Positions 49,930 to 62,115 of a stretch of DNA of 64,000 nt are shown here, one piece after another. Source of the stretch: Glomus cerebriforme (Eukaryota; Glomeromycota; Glomeromycetes; Glomerales; Glomeraceae). Each line of letters begins with the position of its first letter. Within the stretch, counting starts at the first letter, position 1. Position numbers and translations under genes: made by a program. Below the pieces are notes generated by a model. The model had not been told where the DNA came from, searched no databases, and was given only the letters and a program-made list of their open reading frames with translations. The DNA lies in contig QKYT01000109.1 in assembly GCA_003550305.1 (NCBI GenBank), positions 70,281 to 134,280 of the forward strand, read 5' to 3'.

Positions 49930-50105
49930 TTAATCAACCAAATTTTTATTTTCGAAATGTAAATTTAATTTTTTCTGTGAATGCAATGAATGCTGAGATG
50001 TTAATTGTTTTAAATCCAAAAGATCACAATCAGCAATCTCAATCTCATCAAATTTTAAACCTTTTAAATAATTAATGAGATCTTTGCTTAATTTTTGTGT
50101 AGATT
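49930..50105 (-). pseudogene. Possible orphan exon or gene fragment
   Basis: Read on the minus strand, 58 codons stay open and end in a stop: ESTQKLSKDLINYLKGLKF, DEIEIADCDLLDLKQLTSQ and so on to ENKNLVD. Residue use looks coding-like and the segment follows an AG acceptor-like site. There is no ATG, and the sequence upstream of a GTGAGC donor at 50194 has stops in the required phase. I do not recognise the protein. A remnant of a 3' exon is the simplest reading; chance is possible in DNA this AT-rich, though 58 codons without a stop is uncommon. Confidence 0.25.
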
Positions 50106-50330
50106 CTAATTTGTGAGAAGGCGGGGTGTTTAGAATTTTAAATTAAGAGATCTAGCAAAATTATAACGAAACAAATGAGGCTTAGCAAGCTCACCTTTCT
50201 ATTATTTTTTCTGTTTTTGTTAATTCGTAAAAAAAAAAAAAAAATAGAAAAGAATGCTAAAATAAACGTTCACGTTTAACTCTGCCCAAATTACATTCAT
50301 ATGAAAAAGTTATAACAGTTAGCAATATAC

Positions 50331-50685
50331 ATGTGGCCGAAATTATCCGAAATTATGGCCGAAATCGAAAATCTGAAATATAATTTCGAAATTAATGCCG
50401 AATTCGAAACACCCCGTCGAAATTCTCGAAATTATAGACCGAAATAGATTATATATGTGGCCGAAAATTTTCGAAATTATGGCCGAAATCAAAAATTCGA
50501 AAGTCAGCTGAAATTATATATATGCCGAAACTAGTAATTCTGGCCAAATTTGTAGTGCCGGCCAGAATTATAATATATATTGTCACGTGACTCGGGATAA
50601 TGAACGTGCGTTACACTAAATTCATAATTCTGGCCGGAACTACAAATTTGGCCAGAATTACAAGTTTCGGCATATATATAATTTC
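50331..50685. mobile_element. Composite repeat with 62-bp foldback
   Basis: Two imperfect direct copies of a GTGGCCGAAATTAT-type unit start at 50331 and 50455. They are followed by an inverted repeat, 50510-50571 against 50624-50685, 62 bp with two mismatches, around a 52-bp centre that holds the perfect 10-bp palindrome GTCACGTGAC. The arms carry AATTCTGGCCAAATTTG and GGCCAGAATTAT boxes. There is no coding capacity; the frame at 50531-50749 is a product of the palindrome. Probably a non-autonomous foldback element. Confidence 0.75.
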
Positions 50686-52714
50686 GGACTGATTTTTGAA
50701 TTTCAACTAGGATTTCATTTAAAATCTTACATAACACAAAATCAAGCATTTTTATTGATCAAAATTAATACCATATATATTTAAATATTATTGATTGGTT
50801 GAAAAATCTTACCTAAGGGGAGGGGATAGGACTTCTTATGAAACTAATATTAAATATTATATATCATAATCCTAATTAGCAAGAAAGATTAAATATTATT
50901 TATTTCTGACATGATAAGAAGTTTAAAAATGTTTAAATGAGTTCTAGGTTCTGGAATGTTGCTGACAAGTTTTGTGAAAATTATCCCTTTATTTATAAGT
51001 CATTACAAACTATAACAAATTATATAGCTAATTTTATTATCTAATAAATATTTTTCTATCTAAATAAATATAAATAGAAGTTCACTATATGCTAAAGCAA
51101 TTCTATTATTCATAAATATTAAAATTTTTTCTTTAGGCTTATAAATTTCTTTTAAAATAAGGTTTAGCTATTTATATCTTAAGAGAAGTTTATAAAGCAT
51201 TTTATTATTATTATTTTTTTTTTATTTTACTAGTAAAGTTTAAGTTTTAATTAGATAACTCTCCTTATTAATCTCTATACCCATTTTTTCCAAGAAGTTT
51301 GGAAAAGAAAAATTATACTTTTTGCCATTTTGCATTAAGAAAGTGATCTTTTAATCTTAGGAAAAGTATTTTTACACTACTGGAATTAACTAAAAAACTT
51401 TAGAAAGTATGGATAATAATTTCTAATTTACTAAGTTTCTTTGCAAATCAGGTCTCCGATAATTTTTAGTCACTTATATCTTATTTTAAGTTTATATTCA
51501 AAGGGCTATTTGGTATTCTAAGGTATTTTCTATAAGCACAAGATGAAAGAGTAGGATTTGTAGCTGTTTTGGTGAACTCAAAAGTGGGCCTAACATGAAG
51601 TTTATTTGAAAGTAAAGGTATTTTTTGCAAAGTTAACACATGGACTTAGCACAGCAGGGGTTTTTTATTATATAAAATTATTCAAGCAATAACTTTACAG
51701 ATAATTAGTAATAAAATACATATTAAGAAGGTTAAAACTATCTAATTCAGAATTAATCAAAAACTAAACAGCCTTGCCCAATATAATATCAAATTATCTC
51801 TACTACAATCTCAGTTGTATTTTTATCTAACTTTCTGAAATGGACCTTAAACTTGAGACCATCTAATATAAGAGGTAGTACATACTATTTTTATTACCCA
51901 ACCCATGTGAATAAGGAAAAATTAAAAATTTTTTATACTGATAAATTGTTATTACATTTCATAAAACATAGTCTAGTAATGTCTTATGTCAAACAGGATT
52001 CTCTCAGTTAGCATATCAAATTTTTTCTTTCATATCCTTCAGAAAAAATGCCTAGGTTTCCAATTGTAATATATATCAACCCAACGGTAATTAATAAATT
52101 CACTCAAGTTCACTCCCCTCTCTACTGCTAAAGCCTATAGTGTAGATACTGTTTTATTGTTTTTATATTATTAAAAGATTTATTTTACTCATATTTTTAG
52201 AACAATGCTATAATAAAGATAAAACCATTAATACTTAATGTATATTTTAGAAAGATATTTCCTATTTTTAATAAAACAATTCATTTAATATTTTTAATAG
52301 AATAACTGGTCTTATTTGATCAATATAAATATCCATATTTTATTATTTTTTATATTAACATTTCCGTATGTTTTTTGTATACTGCTATTGCATTGGAGGA
52401 TTAGTATTAGCTTCCAGTTTGACATACTAATATTTTTAATTAGATAGATAATCAATATTCAATACTCACAATTTATATGGATTTGTTTAGGAGTATTACA
52501 TGCATTGTTTAACTCAAAGTCTGGTTTTTTTATTATACACTATTAGCTATAAAAATAATTCAGAAGAATTAATGATTTAAAAACAATTATTATTAGATTT
52601 TTAAACAAATATATTGATTCAAAAGAATATTTTATAATATTTTATATTTGGTTAAATTTATTTTAAAGTATATTATACAAAGTATAAGGACTATTAATAA
52701 ATAAATAGAAATTG

Positions 52715-54268
52715 TTAAGAGCCTAATTTTTCTAATGATTTAACACCTTCTTCTTCCCATTCCTGCTTTGTAATCCACCATGATTGTTTATCCTTCATAA
52801 TATTAGCTAAAACAGCACCACCAAGGAAAACCATATGTTTACGTCTGGGTGGGTCTTCAATTCGAATTTTTAATTTCTGATTATTTCATTAAAAATAATT
52901 AAATTTATATATAACTTTAATTTAAACAAGTAAATCACATTATATATCACTTACTTTTAATATTGAAGTATCTCCTTTTGCTACCCTTTCCAAATATAGT
53001 TGTTTAAGTTCTTTTTCCAGACGACTTGGTAAACCTGGATACATAGATGAACCTCCAGATAAAACAATATGTCTATATAATTCCGAACGAACATCTATAG
53101 CAGCATCTTGAATAGATTCAAAAAGCATTTCTGCAACGCCTGGTTTTTCTAAATCAATCAAATGAGGCTGGAACATACATTCAGGTGCCTCAAATCGTTC
53201 AGAACCAACTTTAATAACCCGACCATCAGGTAATGTATAATTTTCTACAAGGACTGTAGTTTCATTTGCCAATTTTTGGTCTAAAGGAATATCATAACTA
53301 TTTTTGACATTCATAATTAACCATAAATATTAACAAAATTTAAATTATAATATGGCTTAATAGATTTACTTTACCTTACATAACAAAGTTTCTCCTTAAT
53401 TTGTCTCACAGTCTCAAAATCTGCTGTTCTATTGAATGCATATCCTCTTAATAAAAGTAACTTTATAAGATAACGCGTTACATCACGCCCAGCAACATCT
53501 AATCGACGTGTTTGATGTGTCTGGGCGTACCCATCATAAATTGGAACAATGTGTGTCACGCCATCACCAGAATCCACCACAACTCCAGTAAGAAGACCTT
53601 TTTTTTAAAAAAAAAAAAATCGTGAAATTCAAAATTATTCAAAATTTTTTAACAATCTGATAAATGGTTTACCTTGAGCATATAGAGTAAGTACAGCCTG
53701 AATAGAAACATAAACTCCCTGAAAACCATATTCCTCAAACATAATTCTCACCATTTCTCTTCTATTTTTTAATGGATTCATTGGTGGTTCTGTCAACAAA
53801 ACCTTACAATCTTTTGGATCTACTTTTAATTTTTCATTAAAAGTATAATCCCACAAATGTCTCATATCCTCCCATATCTTTATGATCCCATTTTCCATTG
53901 GATATGACATTTGTAGAATTGATCGAAGTTTAGCAGCTTCATCACCAACCATGATATCTTTCACTTCTACATTGCCGACTTTTTCTTCTGCACGAAGAAT
54001 TGGTCTTCCAACGACAGAAGGAAATACATGATCAGGAAAATTGGAACCAGCATAACCAACCTTGACAAACTATAATAATAAAAAGAAATTTTAGGAGGAT
54101 TTCAAAATAATTAAAGTATTCACACTAAATATCCTATTTGTTTGAACTGCTAGGAATATGAAATTCAATACATTTTACATTTGTATATCTATTTCATATG
54201 GCCGTAAAATATAACAAATTACCCACCCCCGTTCCATTATCGACAACCAGCGTTTTTGAAGCGTCCAT
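52715..54268 (-). CDS. ARP2: Actin-related protein 2
   Basis: Exons 54268-54227, 54069-53673, 53597-53375, 53297-52955 and 52876-52715 give 388 residues (human ARP2 has 394). The protein follows ARP2 throughout: [122 protein letters not shown] and [19 protein letters not shown]. These are the nucleotide-binding loops of the actin fold. ARP2 with ARP3 forms the seed of branched actin filaments at the cortex and endocytic sites. The first intron has a weak donor (GTGGGT). It is divergent to the TMEM115-like gene, 229 bp apart. Confidence 0.97.
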
Positions 54269-54497
54269 GCCCTCGGTTTAAAGTATCTGGCACCCAGTTA
54301 ATAATCTGATTCACAGAAAAGAGTCACTGATATAAAAATGTATCATACACTAATGCTACACAGAGTCACAGAGTGCCGTCGGTTGTATTATAACTGATTG
54401 GTCACTATGTGGCTGCCCAATCAAATGAGGCAACGCCAATGTTTACATTAATGCATTTTATCAGTTTTTTTTTTAAACTGTTGAAAGTACTCGAAAC
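54269..54497. promoter_or_regulatory. Shared divergent spacer ARP2 / TMEM115-like
   Basis: Only 229 bp separate the start codons, the closest divergent pair in the window. A T run lies next to the TMEM115 side (about 54467-54474). No named site. Confidence 0.4.
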
Positions 54498-56024
54498 ATG
54501 CCGAATTTGAGGGTAAATATATAAATTTTAATAACCCTATTAATTTCGTTCGATTATTAACGAAATGCCTTCCTTTCAAACTGGTTCTACTTTAGACAGC
54601 GTTTACGAATATTCCACCAACAGTTAAAGTAGTAGCATTTATAATAATAATTCTATCAGGGCTTGGAACAGTACAACGAGTTAAACGTTGGCAAGATAAT
54701 GGAGAAAAAAATGAAGAAAATACGCCTACTTTTTCTTCAAATATTTTACCTGACATAGCGTTGGTACCGGGATTTGCACTCCAGAAATTTTGGACGTTTT
54801 TAACAGCAGGGTTTTTAGAAACTAATTTATTGGGAGTAAGTAATATACGAAACTTTATATTATGTTATTATTATTATTTAATAATTTTATTTTTCTTTTT
54901 TTTTAAAAAAAATTAAAATTAGTTCTTAGGAAGTATTCTTGTAATACTTGTCAATGGAAAATATTTAGAAAGAGCATGGGGATCAAGAGATTTTTTAAAA
55001 TTTATAGGAATCGTTATAATTGGAGCCAATATATGTACTTTTTTGACATATTTATGTGAATATACGATTACAAGGGATAAATTTTACCTGTAAGTCCATA
55101 TTACTAATCCTACTTTTTTGAGAGTTATTTTACGCGTTAATAATTCCTTTTGTGTTAATTTAGATATAATACACAAGCAAATGGAATGATTGGATTAATT
55201 GGTGGACTTTTAGTAGGGTTAAAACAATTAATACCAGAACATTTGATTAGTCTATCATTATGTAGAGTAAAACATATACCAAGTTTGTTTATATTATTAA
55301 GTTTCGCGTGTTTTATATTATTTGAAGTACAATCACAATTTCTTTTAGTATTTTATGGTAGTTTTATTTCTTGGATTTATTTAAGATTTTATAAATATCA
55401 AGATGGTTTACGTGGAGATCGTAGTGAAACTTTTTCCTTTGCCAGTTTCTTCCCCGAATTTATTCAGTTGAGTATTGTACTTGTATCTTTTTTTTTTTTT
55501 TAAAAAAAAAATGATTACTAATTTAAATTTGCTTATAAAAAAAATTAGACCTGCTGTCAAATTGATTTCTACTATAGTATTTAATATTTTAGTAATATTA
55601 AAATGCTGTAGACCAATACAGAAAATGAAATTTGCTATAGATTTAGAAAGTCTTCCGACAAATCATGTACCTGCTATGCCAGGTAGTGCAAGAGCTGAAT
55701 CGGAAAGAAGAAGGTAAATTAACTACGCGAATCGTTTATAATTTTATCATTCCTAATAGGTTTTTTTTTTTACTTCGCTATTTACACGCGTAAATCGTTT
55801 AATTTAATAGAGCGGTAGCATTAAAAGCATTGGATGCAAGATTACATAATAAGCCAAATTATTATCCAACTTCACCACCACCATTTACAACGTCACCATC
55901 ATCTTATACTACTATTTCACCACCAAATTCTTCCTCTCTTATTAATAACCTTAATAATGAAACAAACACAGATAATAAAACTACAAATAATGTTTTATTT
56001 GATGCAAAAGACCATTTGAAATGA
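54498..56024 (+). CDS. TMEM115-like rhomboid-fold membrane protein
   Basis: Exons 54498-54512, 54596-54835, 54923-55089, 55164-55466, 55549-55713 and 55811-56024 give 367 residues (human TMEM115 has 351). Several membrane helices are visible (VAFIIIILSGLGTV, FLGSILVILVNGKYLERAWG, FIGIVIIGANICTFLTYL, MIGLIGGLLVGL, LFILLSFACFILFEV, FLLVFYGSFISWIYLRFY). The family blocks PGFALQKFWTFLTAGFLE, YKYQDGLRGDRSETFSFASF and FPEFIQPAVKL are typical of the DUF1751/TMEM115 group. There is no rhomboid Ser-His dyad, so it is probably not a protease. TMEM115 sits in the Golgi and affects retrograde traffic and glycosylation. The C-terminus is Ser/Thr/Pro/Asn-rich and cytosolic. Confidence 0.88.
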
Positions 56025-56461
56025 GAAATATAAAAAGATGAAAGAAATTTTAAAATTTTATATAGATTGCAAACAAAAACATTAATAATAATAAGTATTA
56101 AATTTTATAATATATATCATACCACCTTTTATTTATCTACCCACATTTATCTACTTACTTCTATACCAAATAACGTATATATAGTGTTTTGATTGGGAAA
56201 AATATCGGTCAACCAAAAAACTGTAAGAAAGTTGTCATAACGATAGTGTAATAATTTAATAATATTTTGTAAAATTTATAAAAAAAGAAAAAAAGCAAAA
56301 ATAACAATCATTTATATCTAATCTTCATTATCAATAATTATATTAAAAATATTTTATTATGTAATTTATAATATATTAAATCTATAAAATTCTTTCATTT
56401 TTTTTTTTTTTATAATAATTAAATATTAATATTAAAAGTAAAAAGTTCACCAACATTCCTT
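56025..56461. other. Convergent 3' spacer
   Basis: A/T-rich DNA between the 3' ends of the TMEM115-like and FYVE-ARM genes. Nothing beyond A/T runs is visible. Confidence 0.45.
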
Positions 56462-59400
56462 TTAGTTATTAAATGGAAATTGATTTAATAATGCAGGTAA
56501 AGTTCCACTATTTTGTCTAAGAGGTGGCAATTGTGGTGCTATAGAATTATTATTATTATTCAAAGTTTCCTCGTTATTATAATTATGTTCTAAACTAATA
56601 TTATTAAAATTATTATTTAATTCTTCAATGTTTTCATAATTATTATTATTAATGTTCGAATTGAGATAAGCAGTATCATCAAAATAAATAAGATTTTCAA
56701 TAGGAATCAAACTAATTACATTTGAATTACTATCCACTTTTTTTATCATTGTAGTTGCATCATCAGTTTTCATTATTGTATTATCCTCAACTTTTACTTT
56801 TGTATCTTTGCTTGTTAAATTATTTTTTTCATTTAAAGATAAATCGCTTGTATTTTGAGGTTGACCATAAAAGTGAGAAATATCATCATCATAATCTTGT
56901 TGAAAATAATTTTGTTGATCATTATTTAAAACAAAAGGAGAAGAAATTGGTATAGAAGGTAATGGTGGTGATAATTTATTTAATACATGCGATGCACGTT
57001 TACGTATATCTTCATCTTTAATCGTATCCAGTATACGTTTAATTAATGGTAAGCATGGTAATAATTTTGAATGTGACATAGAAAGAACTATAAAATTTTT
57101 ATTAAAACAAAAAGATTAATAGGATTAAATATAGAGTTATTCAACAACTTTTTTTATTAAATAATATATATTACCTTCAGTTGATAAATTATCTAAAGCT
57201 CTAACAATATGTCTTTGAATTTCTACATCAGCAACAGGTGAATCTCCAATGGCAATAAGTGTAGGTACAATACTACCAAAGGATTCTTCTAATTGTTGAT
57301 TATTATTATTTTGTTCTACCTTTTCTACCTCCTCTTCTTCATTTGGCATCACAGCCATTGGATAAAATAACATACGTGTTTTATTCTCCTCTTTTGATAT
57401 CAAAAAGACAAAAAATATTAGTATAAATTCATACAAAGCAAAAAGTCATACAAAATAATAGGTTTTTTTTTACCATATAGCGCAAAATTTGCTAATAATC
57501 GTGCTACATGTCTATTTATAAAAAAAAATTAGCAAAATTACTATTTATAAATTACATTATTCACATATCTCTTTTCATAATATACCTCTGAATTTCTTTA
57601 TCCGAAATAAAATAACTAACCACTTGACATAAATTTGATAATAAAGATGGTTGACTAATTAACAGTTGTTGTGATTCAGCTAAATAAAATATAAAAAATT
57701 CATATTAAATTACAAAAAAAAATCATCTGTTTTCTTATTATATGTTTTTAATTACCATTTGTTGCCAGATTAGCCTGAAAAAAATAATAGAAATTGATAC
57801 ATTAATAATTTATTAAAAAAAATTACAAAAATTCATTTTAAACTTACCATAGCACAACATGCATGAGATATTGTAACTTGATTAGCTTTTGCTAAATTTT
57901 CATCAACGAGTTCAATAACAGAAGTTAATAACTCAACTCTACCGTTTTTAATTAAAGCAGATTTATATTTATCTAAGAAAACAAAATAAAATAAAATTAT
58001 AATTAAGTATTTTGTAATAAATTTTCCTACAACCAAATTTAATTTTACCATTTCTTAATGATAAATATGCAATTGATTTTGCAGCATATTTGCGAACTTC
58101 ATATGTATTAGAATGTAATAATTCCATCAATCTATCTAATCCAATACTAGGATTTTCAAATATTAACAGTTGATGTGATGCTAAAGGATTTTATTAAAAA
58201 AAAAAAAAAAAAATCAATATAACTTATTCAAAATCGAAATAATTGATTTTTTTAAAAAAAAAAATTACTTACGATTAGTTGCTAGACATGAAATAGTTTT
58301 TGCAGCTAAACCTCTTGCTATTTCAACACGTAGTTGCATTTCTTCATAAGTTAAAAGTATATCTTCATCTGATGCTTCATCATCTGCTAAGGATCCTAAT
58401 TGAAAACTTGCTAATTTCATTATTGCTTCCAATGATCCAACATCTGTTAACATTCTTTGACACAAAGATCCTTAAAAAAAACCAAAAAGAAAAAAAAATT
58501 GTAAATCCTAATTTAATAAATATTTAACATTTAAATATCATATCCTACCTGAAATCGATAATGAATAAAGAATATTTCCGATATTTAATATAATAGTAGA
58601 AGCAGAGTCTAAAAATTTTGCTGTATTTGAAGAATCAGTATCTGAACTAATCTTTTTATAATAAAATAAGATTAAATTATATAAATAAGGAAGTCCTCCT
58701 TTCATAATAATGTAAGGTTTAAATGATTCTAAAATTAAAGAAGATTTTTATTAATAAAGAAAAATAAAAGTTAAAAAAGAACAAGTCAAAGAAATTGATT
58801 TTTAATTACCATATCCTGAAAGATTAGTTAATGCTGTTGTTCCTAATTGATGTAAATCATTCGTGTGTAAAGTTCTACACAAGTAAACTAATGCATCTAA
58901 TCCACCGTAAGTAATGAAATTAGACAACTCGTGTTCTAAAAAAAAGAAATCACTTAGAATGAAGTTTCTCAAAACGATATTACTTATTTAGAATTGAATA
59001 AATTATTCACCATTTCCACGTTCCACGATATCAAGTAATCCTCTAGCACCATGTATCTAAATGTTATAAAAATTAAAATTTTCAGAGTTTCACAATAATA
59101 ATTATTTTTATTTATTAAAAATTAAATATAAAATTAATATACTCGAGTGGATTGTTCATCAGAAATTATATATCCAACAAGATAAGCAATTTCAAAACAT
59201 TCGTTACAAATTCTTTCTGGTTTTATATAACCAAATTGAGGTAAAGAAATTTTTCTTGATGTACAATCTTGACAAAAAATATTCCCACTTTAAAAAAAAA
59301 AAGAAAATTTTTAATACATTTTTATATTATAATAATATATAAATCAAAATCGAAAGAAATTTGTTTATTACCATTGACGACAATGATGCTAAATCAAAAA

Positions 59401-59720
59401 AAAAAAAAAAAAATTTTTTTTATTAGATCGAAAATAAATATCTCAAATAAAAAAAAAAAAATAATCTTCCGCGCATCCCACTAAGTAGACTCACTCAATA
59501 AACTAGATAAATTTTATTTCTCCCTTTTCCCTTCCATCTCTAAAATTTATTTACCAACCTTTCTTCTAAGAGTAGTAAACCCAATTTCACAACTTTTACA
59601 ATTTTTAACAGTCTCATCATCAACCCAAACGGGTCTAACCAACAAAAATCCGTCTAATAATTCGTTTTGAGATAATGAATCATTTCTTAAATGAGAACTT
59701 GAGAATTGATTATTATCCAT
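56462..59720 (-). CDS. FYVE zinc finger and armadillo-repeat protein
   Basis: Fourteen exons join in phase to 707 residues: 59720-59559, 59388-59372, 59287-59143, 59056-59011, 58935-58810, 58728-58549, 58470-58273, 58180-58049, 57972-57848, 57784-57766, 57679-57586, 57511-57474, 57390-57175 and 57087-56462. Near residue 40 a FYVE finger reads CKSCEIGFTTLRRKHHCRQC, then CQDC and ICNECF; the basic RKHHCR core is the phosphatidylinositol 3-phosphate pocket. Then come armadillo-type helices (GGLDALVYLCRTLHTNDLHQ, ALTNLSGY, LAAKTISCLATN, VRKYAAKSIAYLSLRN, QRHIVRALDNLST). The last 150 residues are Asn/Asp-rich. It probably binds endosomes and acts as a scaffold. Exons 2 and 10 have only 17 and 19 nt. 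I know no named fungal orthologue. Confidence 0.85.
59372..59388 (-). other. 17-nt microexon encoding the FYVE HHCRQ core
   Basis: Between a preceding intron ending TTTAG and a following donor GTAATA, 17 bases encode His-His-Cys-Arg-Gln plus two bases of the next Cys codon. Leaving it out breaks both the frame and the FYVE metal and lipid pocket, so homology fixes it firmly. Confidence 0.85.
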
Positions 59721-62115
59721 TTATTTTATGTATTTATACTATAATTATTTAGCCCCCTAAAAAAAGATATGGTAAATAGGAAAGCTCAAAAAAATAAGCG
59801 ATATATATATATATATTAAATAAAGAGAAAGAGAATGAAAGAGAAAGGTTTGAAGCAAGAAACTGTCGAGTATTCTATCAGTTACCTATGTAGATGGAAT
59901 ACAAACAATGCATATCTGATATGCGGAATTTCAAAAAAAGAAACTATTCGACCAATTAATTCCAGCCAGTTGTGACATGGCCAGAATTATGATCTAACAA
60001 CATTTTAAAAGTTTACTGACCCTTTTATAAGACATTCTAATATTCTTGGAAAAAAATTGGTCGTATAATTAATAAACTAAATTTTACTTGATGTGAAAAC
60101 GGAAAATTTATTGATTGGCTAAATTCGTATGAATAAAACCACGCTAAAAACAATATGGACCTTTATAAGAGTTCAGTGAGGACGGACGGATGGACAATAA
60201 CAATTATTTTATTATATATTGTAGACTTGGTTGAAACATAAAACTTTTAAAATGTGATAATAACAGTACCGTTTGTCCTTTTCATATTCAAAATTTTACC
60301 CAATCTAACATTAGTCTCTTTCAGTGCATACAACTTAGTCCCAACAGAAGATATTATTTTTTTATATCACATGATTCTTAATTCTGTCTAGATTTATACA
60401 TAATTTTAGCCAGATTTATGTAGTTAATGATTGGATGAAAGTAATTTTAGCCAGATTTACAAATAATTCTGGTCAGAGTATAAAAGCGGCCAAAATATTT
60501 AGTTTTATAGTAAAAAACATTTACGGAAAATCTAAAAACGTAGTTTTATTGAGCCTAGTCTGTCTTATCATTGTACGTTTATATTTTATGTTTATCATTT
60601 TTTTTGAGTATCAAATTTAGTTGTTGTGTATACTTGTATATGCATGTAATTCATTTCTTTCCTCCTTGTGTCACATGACCAATTCTTTTAATTCTTCTAA
60701 TTCTAGAAAACGGGGTGATTCACAGCACCCCTTTACATAATACATTTTTAAGTGCGCAGTAAATAGTTATAATGCGCAGCTGCTCACGTGCACTATTTAC
60801 TATTTAATATTTTCTCTATTTTTATAATAAAGAAAAGGTGTTTGAGGTTAGACTATAATTAAAGAACAAAAATGCGGAAAGAAAAATGTTATTTCATACA
60901 TTACCACAAGAGGAAAAAAGTAAAATGATACAATAATAAAATGGAATTTGGAAACAAAATATTCTCTACTACAAAATAAATATAAAATATAATCTTATTT
61001 ATTTTTGGGAAGGGGTAAGAAAATAAAATCCATTCAAAGAACATTAAAAAATCTCATTTGGAATTCACATGTTCAATTATTTAAAGTTTATTGTTCTTGA
61101 AAAAAAAAAATTTCAATCGGAAATGACAATCAAAAATAATTGACTATAATTATACTAGTAGATTTTATCATCATACTGTTTTAATATGTTTATATATTAA
61201 AATTTACTAGAAATTTCGCAAGTCCAACTTATTTTGGTTTCATATGTCCAAAAATTACAACAAATAAAACTTGTAAATGAAATAATGCATTAATAATACC
61301 ACTTTTGTAATAACTTAACTCCGTTACAATATTTCGCATGGAAGCCAAATGTTTACTAACCAAATTTCACAAGTGCAAAAGATGTAATCGCTATAATCTG
61401 GGGCTGCAACAAATTTATCCTTATAAGTATAGTCTATTATTAACAGGTTTTATGTGGGGAAAATTTACGGATTACTATCTTTCATCGGCTGATTATTTTT
61501 AAGTTTTTCCAAATATGGTTCTACTAAAATTATGTAATTTCCGATCATATCCTAATCTATATTTAGTGATGACATAAGAAGTCTTAAACTTTACTTTATT
61601 CATTGACAATCATTGTTCTTGGTTTCATACTGCGCCTTATTATTTGATTGGTTAATATTAATAAAATGTCCTTTATTTATTCTCATAAAACTAATTACAC
61701 TACTTACTGATTAACTTATTTTTTCATATGGAATTGAAAAAAATATATATATAAGGAAAAAAGTTGGTACAAATTTATACTAAATGACTACTATTACTAC
61801 TAATTGCTAATTTTTATCACAATTTGAAAATACTATTAGTATTAGTTTGTAATCTCCCACCCAGCCAACCACACTTATCATAGATTCATATGCAAAATAA
61901 CTTCCATTTCTCTTAAAAGAAATTCTATCTTACATATTTGTTGATTTTTCGTTTCATAACGATTATTATAGGTAAAATGAAATACTCCCCCAATTCGATT
62001 GTAAATTATTTTGTGTTAAAAAAATATTATTCTCCTCTTCTCTTTATTCTTTTTTTTTTTACATATTTCTCATTAAAGAGAAAAAAAAAGTATATATCAT
62101 ATACAATTTACAAGA
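59721..62115. other. Intergenic region with GGCCAGAATT motifs and hairpins
   Basis: No gene supported over 2.4 kb. TGGCCAGAATTA-type motifs occur near 59979, and two near-identical TAATTTTAGCCAGATTTA segments at about 60403 and 60443, with AATTCTGGTCAG just after; they resemble the boxes in the 50.3-kb repeat. At 60712-60801 there are two hairpins (GGGGTG / CACCCC, and AGTAAATAGT / ACTATTTACT), the second enclosing CACGTG at 60785. The frame at 60435-60620 overlaps these motifs and is not called. Confidence 0.5.

Larger units (their letters stand above)
49727..52714. other. Three-kilobase gene-poor region with repeats
   Basis: No intact gene. It contains a short open coding-like fragment on the minus strand (49930-50105), direct and inverted repeats at 50331-50685, and from 50760 on only A/T-rich sequence without motifs or repeats I could define. 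It separates the SET-like gene from the 3' end of ARP2. Confidence 0.5.

Noticed and set aside
50531..50749. 72-codon open frame on the minus strand
   Set aside because: Lies over the second foldback and its flank; repeated motifs translate into repeated residues, no gene-like signal.
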